Positions 11,902 to 23,142 are shown, counted from the stretch's first letter. The stretch: 64,000 nt of DNA from Agroathelia rolfsii (GCA_018343915.1 JABRWF010000006.1:2046001-2110000); one strand, 5' to 3'. The notes: a model not told the origin generated them from the sequence alone. Numbers and translations: made by a program.

Positions 11902-12903
11902 GAGTCTTAGGAGTTCAGATGCTACTTACGTAGCTTCTTAAATACCCAGCAGAACAAGGTGAAATCACAGCACACACGTGCAGTCGTCATGGGACTGGCC
12001 AGAACAAGATGGGATGGGGTGCACGAGGATCACGCAAGGCAATTAAATCTTATTTACCGAAATGGTAGGATACAGAAAGGCTGTGGAGAGCCACGCTAAT
12101 GATAGAAAAGTAACAGACGAGTGCGGTATTAGAGGTACTTTTTCATGCGAGCGAGGTGGTAGTTTATGCTCGATCTATGTTGCTTGGCTCGAGCAGGCTG
12201 CAGAGACGGTTCAATATACAAATGTTGCCTAAAAGGTGAGATTACATACGGTTGTACGCATACAATTAAAAAGGACTTGTGCTGCCTCTGCGCATGCAGG
12301 TGCATTCACATGCCCTGATGCTGCCCAGCAGCCTAGCATAGCCATCATTTGCGCTTGACATATGCCTTGCGTCACCTCTGCGTAGGATAGGAAAGAAATG
12401 TTAGCGTTGAATGCCGTGCTCTTTCAGAGGAGTGAAGGAAAAACATGGCAGACGCACGGCGTTTAGGTCGGACCTTGAGGTTCTTGATGTGCATGACTGC
12501 GAGAAGGTAACAGGACTACAAGGGGGCGGAACAACACGCGTTTTCCAGCAAACAAAGGCGATGATGATGAGAGCACAAAGAAATAAAGTAGCGCTCCTTG
12601 TATGAAGTAGCGAAGAGTCGGGGCGTACAAAGCAGTAGCTAACTCAGTGCACCCGAAATGAGCTCAGTCCCGAGGGTTGACTTGAAGTTCAGCACAAGCA
12701 CAAGGCCAAACTCTGAGCCAATGAAGAAGACTTTTGATTCCGATAGAGTCACGTGATAGTACGCTTACCCCGCGGAAGTAATGTGTTATGAAGAGTACCA
12801 ATGCTACGTCTTGTCCACGTCGTCACTCACTCAGGCTAAACTTGCTGATCTCTCCTTTCTTTACTACCATCGCTTATTGCATAAGACCATCTACCTACTT
12901 GCG
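11902..12903. other. Divergent intergenic region, NYN gene / UBE2J-like gene
   Basis: About 1 kb between two gene starts facing outwards, so it should contain both promoters. Small open frames (for example 12411-12605) have no support. I noticed no repeat or RNA gene. Confidence 0.5.
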
Positions 12904-14244
12904 ATGCCTTTAGCGCTAAACAAGAACAACTCTGGTGATCATGGTACCCTATTGCGGAAAGCGCACTGCCCGGACTTACATCGTACACTCAGCTGTCAAG
13001 CGCATTATGCGGGAGGCTCGCGAGCTCGCTAACGATCCATCTACCGAGTACACTGGAGCTCCTCTAGAGGTGCTGAAACCTAAATCACTTGTGTTATGTC
13101 TTATGCTTATCTTAACTGTCACTCATCAGGATGATATCTTTGTGAGTTTAAAATTCACTGCAGCAGCACAGCCAAGTTTATCAAGGGGTTAGGAGTGGCA
13201 TTGCACTCTGCGTGGGCCTGCCGGAACAGATTTTGAGGGGGGACTTTATCATTTCAGGATATTGCTTCCAGGTAGGCGGTGTTAGACTTTGCCTGTCTAT
13301 GTACGCGCTACTGACTAGGAGTTGTACAGCCGAGTATCCGTTCCGGCCACCAGCCATAATGCTGCTTACGCCCAATGGCAGATTTGAGCTAAACACCAAG
13401 GTATGGCTCCACTCGAATATATTGATGAATCTATTCCCTTATTTGGTGTGATAGATTTGCATAAGCTTCACCAACTGTAAGCTGACCACCACTTGTACCC
13501 CTTTGATACGATATTCTAACTTCATCGTATAGATCACGAGGAGTCCTGGCAACCCGCATGGGGTGTTCGTACAGGTGGGTTCATCCTATTGACTGAACAA
13601 CGATGTGGATGCCAACTTGTTCCTATCCCCATCAGCTATTATTGGTCTTCAGGGTTTCTTCCCCTTGAAGGGTGAAACTGCTGCAGGCGTCGGCTCAATT
13701 GAATATCCATCCTCCGAGCGCAAGAGGCTTGCTACCCTGTATGCGATATAACCCCCTGACATACGAAGGGTTAACTTCTCATATGCTTGAATTTATTAGA
13801 TCCCGAAATTGGGTATGTCCCCATTGCAAGCGAGCGAACATTGAGCTGCTCCCCGAAACTGCGTCGCCAAGTGCCCCAGATGGCTCCCTAGATGTGTCCG
13901 CCGATGCATCTGATTCGCCATCTGTTGCAGATTCAACGGTTGCCCCGAAAATCCGATCGCCTGTTCCTAATTTGTCCGGCGCAGCTGAGGCTACCCCGGA
14001 GAACGCTCATGCCATCGCCCCAGATGAGGTTTTAAGCAGTGATTCGACATTGACATCAAACGTAGATGGGAGCAGTAGAGACATAGCTGAGACTGTTCAA
14101 CCTCCCCAGAACGTATCACCTGCGACCACGACTGTGCACCGGAGTACTACTAGAAGCACCCCTCGAGCCCCCTTTTTATTGGACGCTACGATCTGTGTAC
14201 TGTTTGCACTTGTCATTGCCTTGGCAGTCCGGCGAGTGTTCTGA
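12904..14244 (+). CDS. ER-anchored E2 ubiquitin-conjugating enzyme, UBE2J/Ubc6 class
   Basis: Nine short exons encode an E2 of the ERAD-type Ubc6/UBE2J family. The start at 12904 gives MPLALNKNNS, spliced through a 52-nt intron to AVKRIMREARELAND, which matches the family N-terminus. Then come EWHCTLRGPAGTDFEGGLYHFRILLPAEYPFRPP, AIMLLTPNGRFELNTK, the active-site exon ICISFTN (catalytic Cys), YHEESWQPAWGVRTAIIGLQGFFP and GSIEYPSSERKRLA. The TPNGRF motif in place of the usual HPN is typical of Ubc6-type E2s. The tail has a CxxC pair (WVCPHCKR), a ~110-residue Ser/Thr/Pro spacer, and a single hydrophobic helix (LLDATICVLFALVIALAV) followed by RRVF, giving a tail anchor in the ER membrane. It is expected to charge ubiquitin for ER-associated degradation with a Doa10/Hrd1-type ligase. 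One exon is only 12 nt (13130-13141). Confidence 0.9.
13130..13141 (+). other. 12-nt microexon of the E2 gene
   Basis: The segment between an acceptor CATCAG and a donor GTGAGT encodes DDIF. Joining it restores LEDDIFEWH, the conserved E2 sequence before the catalytic core. Without it the frame is kept but four conserved residues are lost. Confidence 0.78.
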
Positions 14245-14856
14245 GACCATATATATAGTTATTATTATGGTGTCTTGTGGGCGTGATTGGACGGAAGTTT
14301 ATTTTATTTTGTTTATACCAAGCCAGCTGTTTCAAATGTACATATAGGATTTCTTTGCACCGTCAAAGGGGGTAGCCCGGAAGCCAATAAGGGCGAAAGC
14401 ACCGTTTTTAGGCGATGGGAAGCCTCGGAGAAGCGACTAAACAAGCAGATGAGATCCGACGTGATGGTGGATCTGAGATATTTGGGTCCGGCGCTCGGCA
14501 GCAACGTCCGCACTGACAGGCGCGCTGAGCCAGTCTCCTTTTTTTTTTTTTTTTCGAAATCACTGCCATGATTTCCTGCTTGCCGTCGGCAGAGCACCGA
14601 TGCTCATATAACCACCAACTAATCAGAGCCCTCTTTTCACAATTCCTTTCATCGCCCCCCGCCCCCCCTGCTAGCCTCTCTCCAGACTAGCGACGACGGG
14701 TTGGAATAACATCATATCCAAATCCGGCTTTAAAATCTCCATATGTGCGCGCTGGTTGGACCTCTAACGCCCATCCATTCCTTACCTCACTTCAGCGCAC
14801 CCCTGCCGCCACACGAGCTATATATTCAGTCAACTGCTCATGAAAATGAGATAACA
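14245..14856. other. Gap with poly(T) run and C-rich tract
   Basis: This holds the 3' end of the E2 gene and the likely promoter of the next small gene. It contains an 18-T run at 14537-14554 and a C-rich tract near 14655-14671. An upstream in-frame ATG at 14743 could extend the following gene. A pyrimidine-rich stretch precedes that ATG. Confidence 0.45.
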
Positions 14857-15294
14857 ATGACTACCACACACAACGGCAGATCCAAGGGTTCGCCTGTGCA
14901 AAGCCATCGACCCCATAACTTGCAACTGCGCGCACCACTAAAAATACCGATCCCACCCTCGTTGCTCAAGTCGCCACATTCGCATCTGCTAGGGCCAAAT
15001 AGCCCTTTCAAGCGTGCACCTGCGCTACATCCCATCAATGATGAGCAGGAGGAGTGGCTGAGAGACATGGTTCCTCTGGGTTCGGAGAAGAGCTGCTCTG
15101 CCGCAAATGCTGCAGCTGCGGCAGATCCCTCTCGGGGACTAGTCTATCATCCTGGTGCTTCGACGTCGACAGGACACCCTCGATCTCCCGCTATCGAACT
15201 TTCTCAGTCTCCGCTATCCCACCACCTCGCGCAGCCGCAACCCATGACCACAACGAACAATGCGAATCAAGATTCCGGCCCCTTTAACGGGTGA
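14857..15294 (+). CDS. Single-exon proline/serine-rich orphan protein
   Basis: An uninterrupted frame of 145 codons from ATG at 14857 (MTTTHNGRSKGSP), or 183 codons if the ATG at 14743 is used. I prefer 14857 because it opens a more regular sequence and the segment before it looks like 5' untranslated DNA. The protein is rich in Pro, Ser and His, with the short patches LRAPLKIPIPPSLLKSPHS and NDEQEEWLRDMVPLG. It has no membrane segment and no Cys pattern. I do not recognise a family. The NDEQEEWLRDMVPL patch could be a short helical binding motif. A single open frame with sensible start and stop in a compact genome suggests a real gene, but coding is not proven. Confidence 0.5.
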   Translation: MTTTHNGRSKGSPVQSHRPHNLQLRAPLKIPIPPSLLKSPHSHLLGPNSPFKRAPALHPINDEQEEWLRDMVPLGSEKSCSAANAAAAADPSRGLVYHPGASTSTGHPRSPAIELSQSPLSHHLAQPQPMTTTNNANQDSGPFNG

Positions 15295-16110
15295 TCGGTC
15301 TTAGCTTGCTCATTGGTTCGGACGATCGCATTGACGAAAAATGAATAATAACGGACACGTCTTTTTTTGGGATTTGGGGGCCCTTTTTTGTTTTTTTTGG
15401 TCGGAAGGTTATCTATTGTTGAATACTTCTCCCTCATACTTCTTGTCATGAACATATATACATCGGCCTCATCTACCCTGGTTAGTTTTCAGCTTACTAG
15501 GGCGGAGGGCGCGGACATTTTTTGTTTTGTTTTTGTTTTGGGTTTTGCTTATCTTGCATGCTTTTATTGACGTACTCTACGTTTCATGTCCTTTTATTCA
15601 CCGCCCGGCTCTCTCTATCTCTCTTTCTCGTTGCATCTCATGTATCCATTATCATGTCGTTTCTTCATGACTGCTTGCATGTACTATTATTACAATACAT
15701 TTGGCTGTGGCTTGACAGTTTCAACTTTTTTGTGCTGTCTATTGATAGGCAATTGAATAGTGTTAGGGTTCTAAGGTAGGGGAAAAACCTTGTACAACAA
15801 CACACTAAAATAAGCGACCTCAACCCTCGGGGAGAACGGAGGAAGAAGGGGGTGGAAGCTGCTACATGCGGTTCATGCATCTAGCATGAGTCGCGTGTAC
15901 CGTCTTTGTCGGGGTTATTTAGTTTTCTCTTTCAAGGCACGGTAAAATTTCAATACAAATTGGTTAAAATCGTAAATACACGAGGAAATAAAAAAGGAAA
16001 CTGGTGTTGATGCCACAAGCCAGGTTATGAAAGCATGACCGATTCAAATGCCAACAGCAATGGCAGGCTTGATGAAGACTACTACTACTACTACTACCAC
16101 TGCTACCGCA
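15295..16110. other. Convergent gap before SF3A1
   Basis: About 800 bp where the orphan gene (plus) and SF3A1 (minus) both end. T-rich and GTTTT-rich sequence dominates 15360-15560, and a short CTA triplet run lies near 16078-16097. No gene, RNA or transposon is recognised. Confidence 0.5.
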
Positions 16111-18856
16111 CTACTTCTTCTGGGGAGCTACTGTCAAATACAGTATGTCATCGTCCTCAATGTTGTAAAACGCCATCGAGTTCTTGTTCGTCAACATCTT
16201 GCCCTCAAACGATAAACGAAGGCGTGAAGCAGATAATCGACTGTCCAATTGCCTCAATATACGCTCGCGGAGCGTTGAAATGAGCAAATCGAGTGGCAGG
16301 TCCTGGAGAGTAATTGTACTTCCGTCCAGTTTCCACTCTGGCTTGGTAGTGTCTTCGGGCAGCTGAACCCGCACCGAAATCGGATGCTGGAGCCGTTGAT
16401 CAAATAGTCAGCAACTCAATCCACTCGTCAAGACAGCGAAAGAAGCAATTAAAAGGCTCACCGGATGGCTACTGATCCAATCCGCCTCAGCGTAGAGCTG
16501 GCCGCCAGGGAGCCTACCAATCTTTTGTCTCTTGGCCGGTGGGGCGCCATCTTCGGTGTCCATCTCATCCGCGGGCCGTATAGTACCCGCTTGGGGTGCT
16601 GGGGGTGGTGGTGTTGGTACAGAGCCTGAAGCTGAGCTGGCAATACCGGCCACTGGTCGCGAAGCCTGCATACCTGGAGGCGGCGGCTGGTACCCAAATG
16701 GTTGCGCGGCATCCATAGGCTGGTAATGTAGTGGTGGCAACATTACCGGCTGCGAAGCATATGCTGTCGCTGGCTGAGGACCGGATGAAACAGTGGCCGC
16801 CGTGTATGCCGCACCACCGCCGTGTTGTATCGGGGGTGCTGGGAGGGAGGCGGGGGCAGGCGGAAGGGTCGGCAGAATTGGAGGAGGGGCTGATGCAGGA
16901 CCAATTCCGGGACCGATAGCATTAGCATCTTGCCTGTAAGGAATATTTATCAGCAAACATTTATGATATCGGAAGGGATACGGGAACACTAACGGTCCAA
17001 GGCCCTTCGCGCGGTGAATCGCAGCAATTTGCTCGTCGAAGTTAACGTTCGACGAGAATTTGTCCAGCGTATCCGCTTTGGTGTTTGTATGACCATCCCA
17101 GACAACCCTCTCTCGTTGTCTGCGCCTTTCTCGTTCTTCTTCCTCTTCTTTCTTGCGCCGCTCTTCGTCCGCTTCCGCACCAAAGATATCCACACGCGTA
17201 TTCGCAAGCTTCTTGAGCGAAGAAACAACGTTGGCACCGCGCTGCAGCTCAGAAGCTTGAGCCTTGCGTGCCTCGAGCGCATCACGTTGTGATTTCCAAC
17301 GCGGATCGAGCAGCTCAATACGCATGTGTTCCTGAAGCTCGTCGACGGGGATTTGCTGGCCGCAAATCTCGCACTTTGTGAGCACGGATTTGGTATTTTT
17401 GGCGCCAACTGTACCGATACCACGGTTAGAAATGGACGGAAATTAGGGAAAGATGAAACGAGCCGAGGAATACATACGTTTTGGAACGTAATCTGTCCTG
17501 ATTTTCATAGGACCAGCAACGTTGATGGAGCTGGATTGGAGTGCCTGTGCCCTCTGGATTTCCTTGATCCGCTCCAGTTCTTCCTTCCTCTTTCGCTCCT
17601 CCTCGTCCTCGTCCACTGGGGACATCGCAACATCGGAGCCAGCCTTGGGGGTCTCGACGCCGGGTTCGGGAGTGACACTGGCAGCAGCTTGGGCCTCTGC
17701 TGCGGCCAATTTCGCACGGTGAGCTTCGACATCCTCGACGGTGCTTTCCATGACATCTGCTATACTTTGCTTTTGCATCAAGGTCATGTTCTCGATGTCC
17801 TGAACGCTCATAGGCGCAGGGAGCTCCGAGTGCTGATCTGCAGCCGTAAATTCAATCGTCTGGACAATAGCATAGTCATGCCAGTCAATTTCGGCAAAAG
17901 CAACTAAAATATTACTATGAGGAAAGTAAGCATCACGAATAATATGAGTATACACGTACTTCGTTCGACCTCTTGATCTTCCTGCCGTTTCTTGTCTTGT
18001 GCCTTCTTTACCTGGTCCCATTTCGCATGCTTTTTGGCCTGCTCCAAGGTCTTCCACCGTGCCTCCCTTTTGGTCCGTTCCTGCAGTTGCTCCAACGTCG
18101 CTTTACTGGGATTGATAACCTTTGTATACTGCTCTACCAGGCGATTGAAGTAGCCAAAGAGTGAGTGTGTGGGCCGCAAGAAGTCAAATTGATAGTTTCT
18201 CCCTTCTCTTGCCGAAAGGGCAGCGAGAAATCCGCGACCGCGTTGCGCAGTGAAAAGTGCAGTGAGCTTCATGACATCCCTGTATCGTAAGACATGAGTG
18301 GTGACGAAACGAAGCAGAGAGTACGTTACGCACAGGTCAATCGCAGCGATGGTCGGTAGGTCCATCACGAATTCGGCCGCTGGTGGCGCTTCGACTCCAA
18401 AGTCTACCTCCATGGCTGCCTCTCCATTTGCTTTTGCAGATGCAGATGCAGCAAGGTCTCCTTCCTTATCGACCTTGGCAGACGAGTCCTCGATGATCTC
18501 TCCATTGCTAACTTTCTCCATTCGATTGCGATAGTACGCATGGTATGGGTCGGCAGGATTGAGGAAAGAGAACTGAGGATTTGAGCGCATGTTCTCGCGA
18601 ATTTTATCCTCGAACTGAGGAGGGTTTGCTGAGCGAGCAACGAAGCCCGCCGTACGGTCAATGACGGCTAAGACGGGTTCATGAGTATATCGAGAGTCTT
18701 AGAAAGTGGGGAAGCATCAACTCAAAGCATACATTTTATTTCGGGCGGGGGCAGGATAAGCCCACTCGCAAAGCGCATACTTGCACCTTGCGTGGTCGGC
18801 GGGTCCATGGGGACGTCCCCATTAGCATGACCATTAGAGAGTGTCGCGACGCTCAT
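16111..18856 (-). CDS. SF3A1: Splicing factor 3A subunit 1 (Prp21/SF3a120)
   Basis: A core U2 snRNP protein of the nucleus. All family modules are present in order. After a short leader (MSVATLSNGHANGD) and LILPPPEIK come a first SURP domain (AVIDRTAGFVARSANPPQFEDKIREN, NPADPYHAYYRNRM) and a second SURP domain (LTALFTAQRGRGFLAALSAREGRNYQFDFLRPTHSLFGYF). The SF3A1-specific segment follows (VAFAEIDWHDYAIVQTIEF, then PMKIRTDYVPK), then a Cys pair exon (CEICGQQIPVDELQEHMRIELLDPRW), a charged region (VVWDGHTNTKADTLDKF), a ~150-residue Pro/Ala-rich linker and a C-terminal ubiquitin-like domain (ISVRVQLPEDTTKPEWKLDG to LTVAPQKK). With SF3A2 and SF3A3 it is needed for prespliceosome assembly. The start is placed at 18856; an in-frame ATG further upstream would reach into the neighbouring gene's start. 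It is head to head with the mL60 gene, only 61 bp away. Confidence 0.94.
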
Positions 18857-18917
18857 GGAGGTGAAGAGAAGAGATGGTGCTTTGTCACACGTGACTGTAC
18901 GACAACTCTTTCTTAGC
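18857..18917. promoter_or_regulatory. 61-bp bidirectional promoter, SF3A1 / mL60
   Basis: Only 61 bp separate the two start codons, which face away from each other. The interval contains TTTGTCACACGTGACTGTAC, with a CACGTG-like palindromic core (CACACGTGAC). Any promoter for both genes must lie here or inside the genes. Confidence 0.7.
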
Positions 18918-19392
18918 ATGCGACCAACAGCTATTGCATTCGGTGGTCTCCTCTGGTTAGCAAAACTTTACTCTGTGATTGTATTCCTGGCTTGAATGTT
19001 GTATATTTAGGAAGACACCTTGGAAGCTTTCTCCTACACGCAAGGCTAATGTCCGTGCACGTCTAAAGAAAGTAGACGCTGTCATTGAAGCTGTCCGTGC
19101 AAGCGGTGTCCAATGCAAGTCTCTGGTATGTATATTGCTAAAGCATTCGTGTCGGTCAATAAAACTCATGTTTTGCTATAGGACCAGGCGTTGGCATTGC
19201 CCAAAGAGCATGAAATGGATCCTCGAGACAAATACACTGTCTTCTCTCCTCATTCAAGAAACTACAGGAAGGGTATCCACAAAGTCCCTAAATGGACACG
19301 AGTACGTGTGGCACCTGTCGTTTACTTCCACGTAAAATGATCTTATGTTTTGCTTGCAGCTCACATTACGCACAAATCCCAAAGGATTTTAA
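18918..19392 (+). CDS. MRPL31: Mitochondrial large-subunit ribosomal protein mL60 (MRPL31 family)
   Basis: Four exons give a complete 101-residue protein: MRPTAIAFGGLLWKTPWKLS, PTRKANVRARLKKVDAV, then CKSLDQALALPKEHEMDPRDKY, and YRKGIHKVPKWTRLTLRTNPKGF. The order of the conserved WKxPWxLSxTRKxxxRxRL block, the PKEHEMxPRDKYTVF block and the HKVPKWTR end is that of fungal mL60, a fungus-specific protein of the mitochondrial 54S subunit. It is very basic and short, with the N-terminus doubling as targeting signal. Splice sites at LLW, KSL and WTR restore the frame exactly. Its stop at 19390-19392 is 23 bp from the stop of the convergent Cms1 gene. Confidence 0.92.
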
Positions 19393-19415
19393 TTATACTA
19401 CAATACTTTTCTGTC

Positions 19416-20534
19416 CTAAAACAAGACGACTTGGATTTTCCCTTGCCTAATACTTTGCATAACCTTTGGGTTCCCGAATACAGTCTTGAATACCTCATCT
19501 CGAGTTTCTGGAATATCCAATAGCGACCTCTTCTTTGCATCGCGGAATGTTGTGTCCAGAATAATATGTGAAAGTGCCGTCAGTGATAGACCATCTTACA
19601 AGCCTATTGTCAGCACATGTACCTCCCCTTGTCACATGAAAACGTACCATTCTCTTCCAAAAGCTTGCCTATTCGACCTGGCGTGCCCACGGCTGAGCCT
19701 ACTTTCGTTCTCCTAAGATAATCGACGTGCTCCTGAAGCTTGAAGTGTCTTGCAAATAATTTTGCGACTTCTCCAGATTTATCCCCGCGGAGTTTCTTGT
19801 CCTTGAGTATTCGGGTAGCATCTACCACCCGGAGCGCATTTGAAACGATAAAAAGAAGCGTGGGTGCCCCGTTGGATTTGGACTTTTGATTCAAACGTGT
19901 ATGCAGCGTTGGCAGCACTTGATCGTCGCATAACGTAAGTAGATGATTAAAATGTGGATGATTTGTCAAAAAAATTACCTTTGATGATGAAAGGCGCCAA
20001 ATTATCCAATGTACGACTGCGAGACCATTGTGTGGTATCTACTATGGCGGATTCTATCTGGTAGTTAAGTTTAGATCCTACTGAAGAATGAAAACATCGA
20101 CGCACTCACCTGGGATGCGAATGTCTTCCAGTTCTACAGCTGATGACTTGGAAAAAGTTTTTGCTTGCTTTGAGGCAAGATAATCGACCAGAGTCGCAGG
20201 AGGGTTATCTGCTACTGATGCTTCGGTTTCCTCGATAGCCTCTACAAATTTCCTTTTCTTGTGTTTCAAAAATAATAATCATTAATAATGCTGTGAATTG
20301 TCAGACCAGACCGAGGCGGCTAATACTCACTTTAACTTTGCGAGCATCAGCCTTTGCTTTTCTTTTGCGCTTCTTTTCGAGCGCTGCTGTGGCATTGTTG
20401 CCAGTGCTGTCCTCGTTGGGGGTATCCGCATCGCTGGGGGCATTGTCAGATTCGGGTGCCTCGTCCGCCGAGAGGGCTACGAGGTCGTCTGGCACGAAAT
20501 CGTCATCGAGGTCGTCGCCTCTGTGGTTGGTCAT
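19416..20534 (-). CDS. Cms1 family 90S pre-ribosome protein
   Basis: A nucleolar protein of the Cms1/CMSS1 family, linked to the U3-containing 90S pre-ribosome. The N-terminus is acidic and disordered (DDLDDDFVPDDLVAL), then a basic segment (KKRKRKAKADARKVK) and a helical segment (PATLVDYLASKQAKTFSKSSAVELEDIRIP). The conserved core is helicase-like without ATPase motifs: LLFIVSNALRVVDATRIL, KLFARHFKLQEHVDYLRRTKVGSAVGTPGRIGKLLE, and LSHIILDTTFRDAKKRSLLDIPETRDEVFKTVFG. The TPGRI string corresponds to the DEAD-box motif Ib position, which is normal for this family. It ends SIRQGKIQVVLF at TAG 19416-19418. It is convergent with mL60 and divergent from the ERI-1-like gene. Confidence 0.87.
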
Positions 20535-20966
20535 GGCTGCAGAGTGGCGGTAAAGGTTCCAGAGGTCTTACAAGCAGGCCGGCCATGCAGCCGGGGGGTA
20601 AACGAGAATTTGTCCAAGTAAGGCAGTAAATCCTCCAAAAGAGGCAGCTCCCGGTGGTAACTCGGGCCGAGTGCTGGTCTTGCGACATTGAACCCAGGCC
20701 AGCCTCGCCGTTCTCTCTCACATTTATATGACCCCGCTCCTGGCGACCATCCCAGCCTTCTCTACAGTCCTTGGCTGGCTTATCCTCGTCCCCTTCTCCC
20801 TTCTGGCCTTGCTGCGCTTGCGAGGTCCCTTCGTTCGATGGTCTACTAGTCGTCAGGATCTCGCACGCGATACCAACCCTGTGCAGTCTCAGCGGACACT
20901 CACTATCCTCCAGTTTCCCTTTCTTTTGCCGCATCCTCAAACCTTCTCTTCAAACTTGTTTTCACC
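20535..20966. promoter_or_regulatory. Divergent promoter region, Cms1 / ERI-1-like
   Basis: About 430 bp between two start codons facing outwards. It is pyrimidine-rich on the plus strand. An open frame at 20728-21060 crosses into the next gene in another frame and is not supported. Confidence 0.5.
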
Positions 20967-22178
20967 ATGGTCTCCATTCTACCATCGCATGCTCCCAAGC
21001 CCCTCGTCACCCCGTCCGCCCCCTCGTCACTCAGTTTTGCCTCTCCGCCATTCATCATGAAATCCCAGCCCCAATCCCGACCTATCGCAGCCGAGCCTCG
21101 TGTTTTCCAGCCCTACGACTACTTTCTTGTCCTTGACGTCGAAGCGACCTGCATACATGGAGGCGGCTTTGACTGGCCCAATGAAATCATTGTAATTCAT
21201 TTGCAATCCTTGACTGAGACGAAAATGCTCATTCCTGCATTTGTGTCGATTTGCGTTGCTACTAGGAATGGCCTGTTTGCCTCATGCGCTGGAAAGATAA
21301 AGATAGAGATGGTTACGCATCCCAGCTTGAGGTCGTAGCCGAGTTCCATACATACGTAAAGCCCGTATGGCGTCCGAAGCTATCAGACTTTTGCACTGAG
21401 CTTACGGGCATTACCCAAGTGTGTCTCACTTTCTCGGAGAATTATGGAATTTTGTTTTTAAATTTCTTTTCCGGTTCAGGCACAAGTCGACAATCCACGT
21501 ACACCTACCTTCGCTGAAGTGGCCCGGAGGTTCACTAAGTTCTTAGTCAGCCATGGCCTTATCGACCCTATTACCGGCGCAAGGAGGGCCCGCTTCTGCT
21601 GGGTCACCGACACTCCTTGTGATATCCGTGACTTTGTAGTCAAGCAATGCTTTATTTCCAAGGTACTGTTATCTTTTCTTCCTCGGGCCTTCTACGTTCT
21701 GATGAGAACTAGATGCAAATGCCTGCATGGATCAAAGGAGATGTGTTGGACATTCGGAGGGCCGTTGGCTACTACGTCGATGCATCAAACTCGGATCTAC
21801 CCCAAATAGGCCGCGTGAGTCTCGCAATATCCGAAATAACGAGTCCATGATTGACACATGCTCAACTTGATCAGCGTCCCATGGCACCTCGCCGTCGCTC
21901 AATGACGATCCCCGATCAACTGATTGCACTAGGATTGCCCGAGTTCAAGGGCCGCCTCCACAGTGGCATTGATGTAAGTGCTTCTCCCTCTATTCCGATG
22001 TGATAATGGGGTTTGACATCCTTCCCAGGACGCCAGGAATATCGCCCGCATCGTCACGGAACTTGCCCGCAAAGGCATCAGACTCGAGCCCAATACCTCC
22101 ATTAACCCTGCTCGGCGCTGGATCTGGATGGGAAAACTCGGACAGGTTCTCGAGCAATACACCGTCACCGTCAACTGA
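20967..22178 (+). CDS. ERI-1/3'hExo-like DEDDh exonuclease
   Basis: A 3'-5' exoribonuclease of the DEDDh superfamily, close to ERI-1/3'hExo/PRNP-interacting types. Motifs seen: FLVLDVEAT (first Asp and Glu), a conserved CIHGGGFDWPNEII loop, FHTYVKPVWRPKLSDFCTELTGITQAQVD, FCWVTDTPCDIRDFVVKQC (third acid, in motif II), and HSGIDDARNIARI (the His and final Asp). All five catalytic positions are therefore present. The C-terminus ends WIWMGKLGQVLEQYTVTVN. The family trims 3' overhangs of small RNAs, histone mRNA or 5.8S rRNA; which of these applies is not known here. No SAP domain is visible before the nuclease. Start could be 20967 (MVSILPS) or 21057 (MKSQPQS); I give the longer form. At least five introns were placed by frame. 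Confidence 0.87.
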
Positions 22179-22396
22179 TTATGCTTGCTATACCTTTTCT
22201 CCCCTATATGGACACATACACAAATCCCAACCCCCCGTTTCTTTATGTTTATTACGACTCCTCATGAAGGTTACCCTTGCTGGGTCTGTGTTACTATTAC
22301 GTACTAGGCTTATTCTTGCCCACCCACCCTCAATCACCTCTCCTCCCATTTTTTCTCGCTCTTGTCTCTCCCAGGCCTCCCATGATGCTTACTATT

Positions 22397-22437
<41 letters not shown>

Positions 22438-23142
22438 TTCTTTTATATTCTTCTTTATCCGGTGCCTATTCATGTCCATGTCATACCATTTTTCACCCTT
22501 GTCTCATGTCTCTTTTTAGCATACCTCTATTCTTTTTCTTTTTCTTTCTCCATATCATCATCACCTCTTGTGTTCCTTGCTTTCGGTTTCTCGTGGCTCT
22601 CATCTTTTCTTCTTCATACGTGTTTAAGCCCGAGTACGTACATAGTGTAGAACTTGGTGCCAAATAATTATTGGGAGGAGAGGTAAAATCAGTCTTCTCT
22701 TTCCATTCTTGGCATTTTTTTTTTTTGGTTTTATGGCCAATTATAAATTATTATCTTTCTCTCACTCATTCCCTCAATGTGCTGTTGGTAATTAGGTGGG
22801 ATGGAAGCCATCATATATAAAAGCCGGTGCACTTGCTATATATTAAATCCCGGGGTCCAAATTAATGGTAAACTCCTACAATAAACTCAAACAGGAGTTC
22901 GTGCATTATCAGATAACTCGACGAATAAGTCGAAGTAGCTAGCTTACCAGTGATCTTGAGTATCAGTTGCGATTAGATTTTTATGGTCGTCGATGCACTA
23001 TTTCTGTCTATCCGACTCGCCGGTACGAAAGAGCAAGTTTCGACTAAGAATCTGTAGACTCGGATTACATCATTACCAATGCTTAATACAGGCTACACAG
23101 CTGCTGTGCTAGACCAACTTGGACCTTCACTCATTTTAGGGC
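22179..23142. other. Gap between ERI-1-like and MOG1 genes
   Basis: Nearly 1 kb with a pyrimidine-rich half (22200-22620), a TTTC microsatellite, and a more AT-rich half containing a T-run near 22717-22728. It holds the 3' end of the exonuclease gene and the MOG1 promoter. The open frame across the microsatellite is low-complexity Phe/Leu/Ser only, so I do not call a gene. Confidence 0.5.
22395..22437 (+). repeat. TTTC tetranucleotide microsatellite
   Basis: About ten uninterrupted TTTC units followed by CTTC-rich sequence, in the presumed 3' untranslated region of the ERI-1-like gene. Confidence 0.95.

Noticed and set aside
14537..14554. 18-T run as the tail of a minus-strand retroposon
   Set aside because: No flanking direct repeat was found on either side, unlike the 27.3-27.5 kb insert.
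22277..22519. 80-codon open frame over the TTTC microsatellite
   Set aside because: The translation is simple Phe/Leu/Ser repetition caused by the microsatellite.
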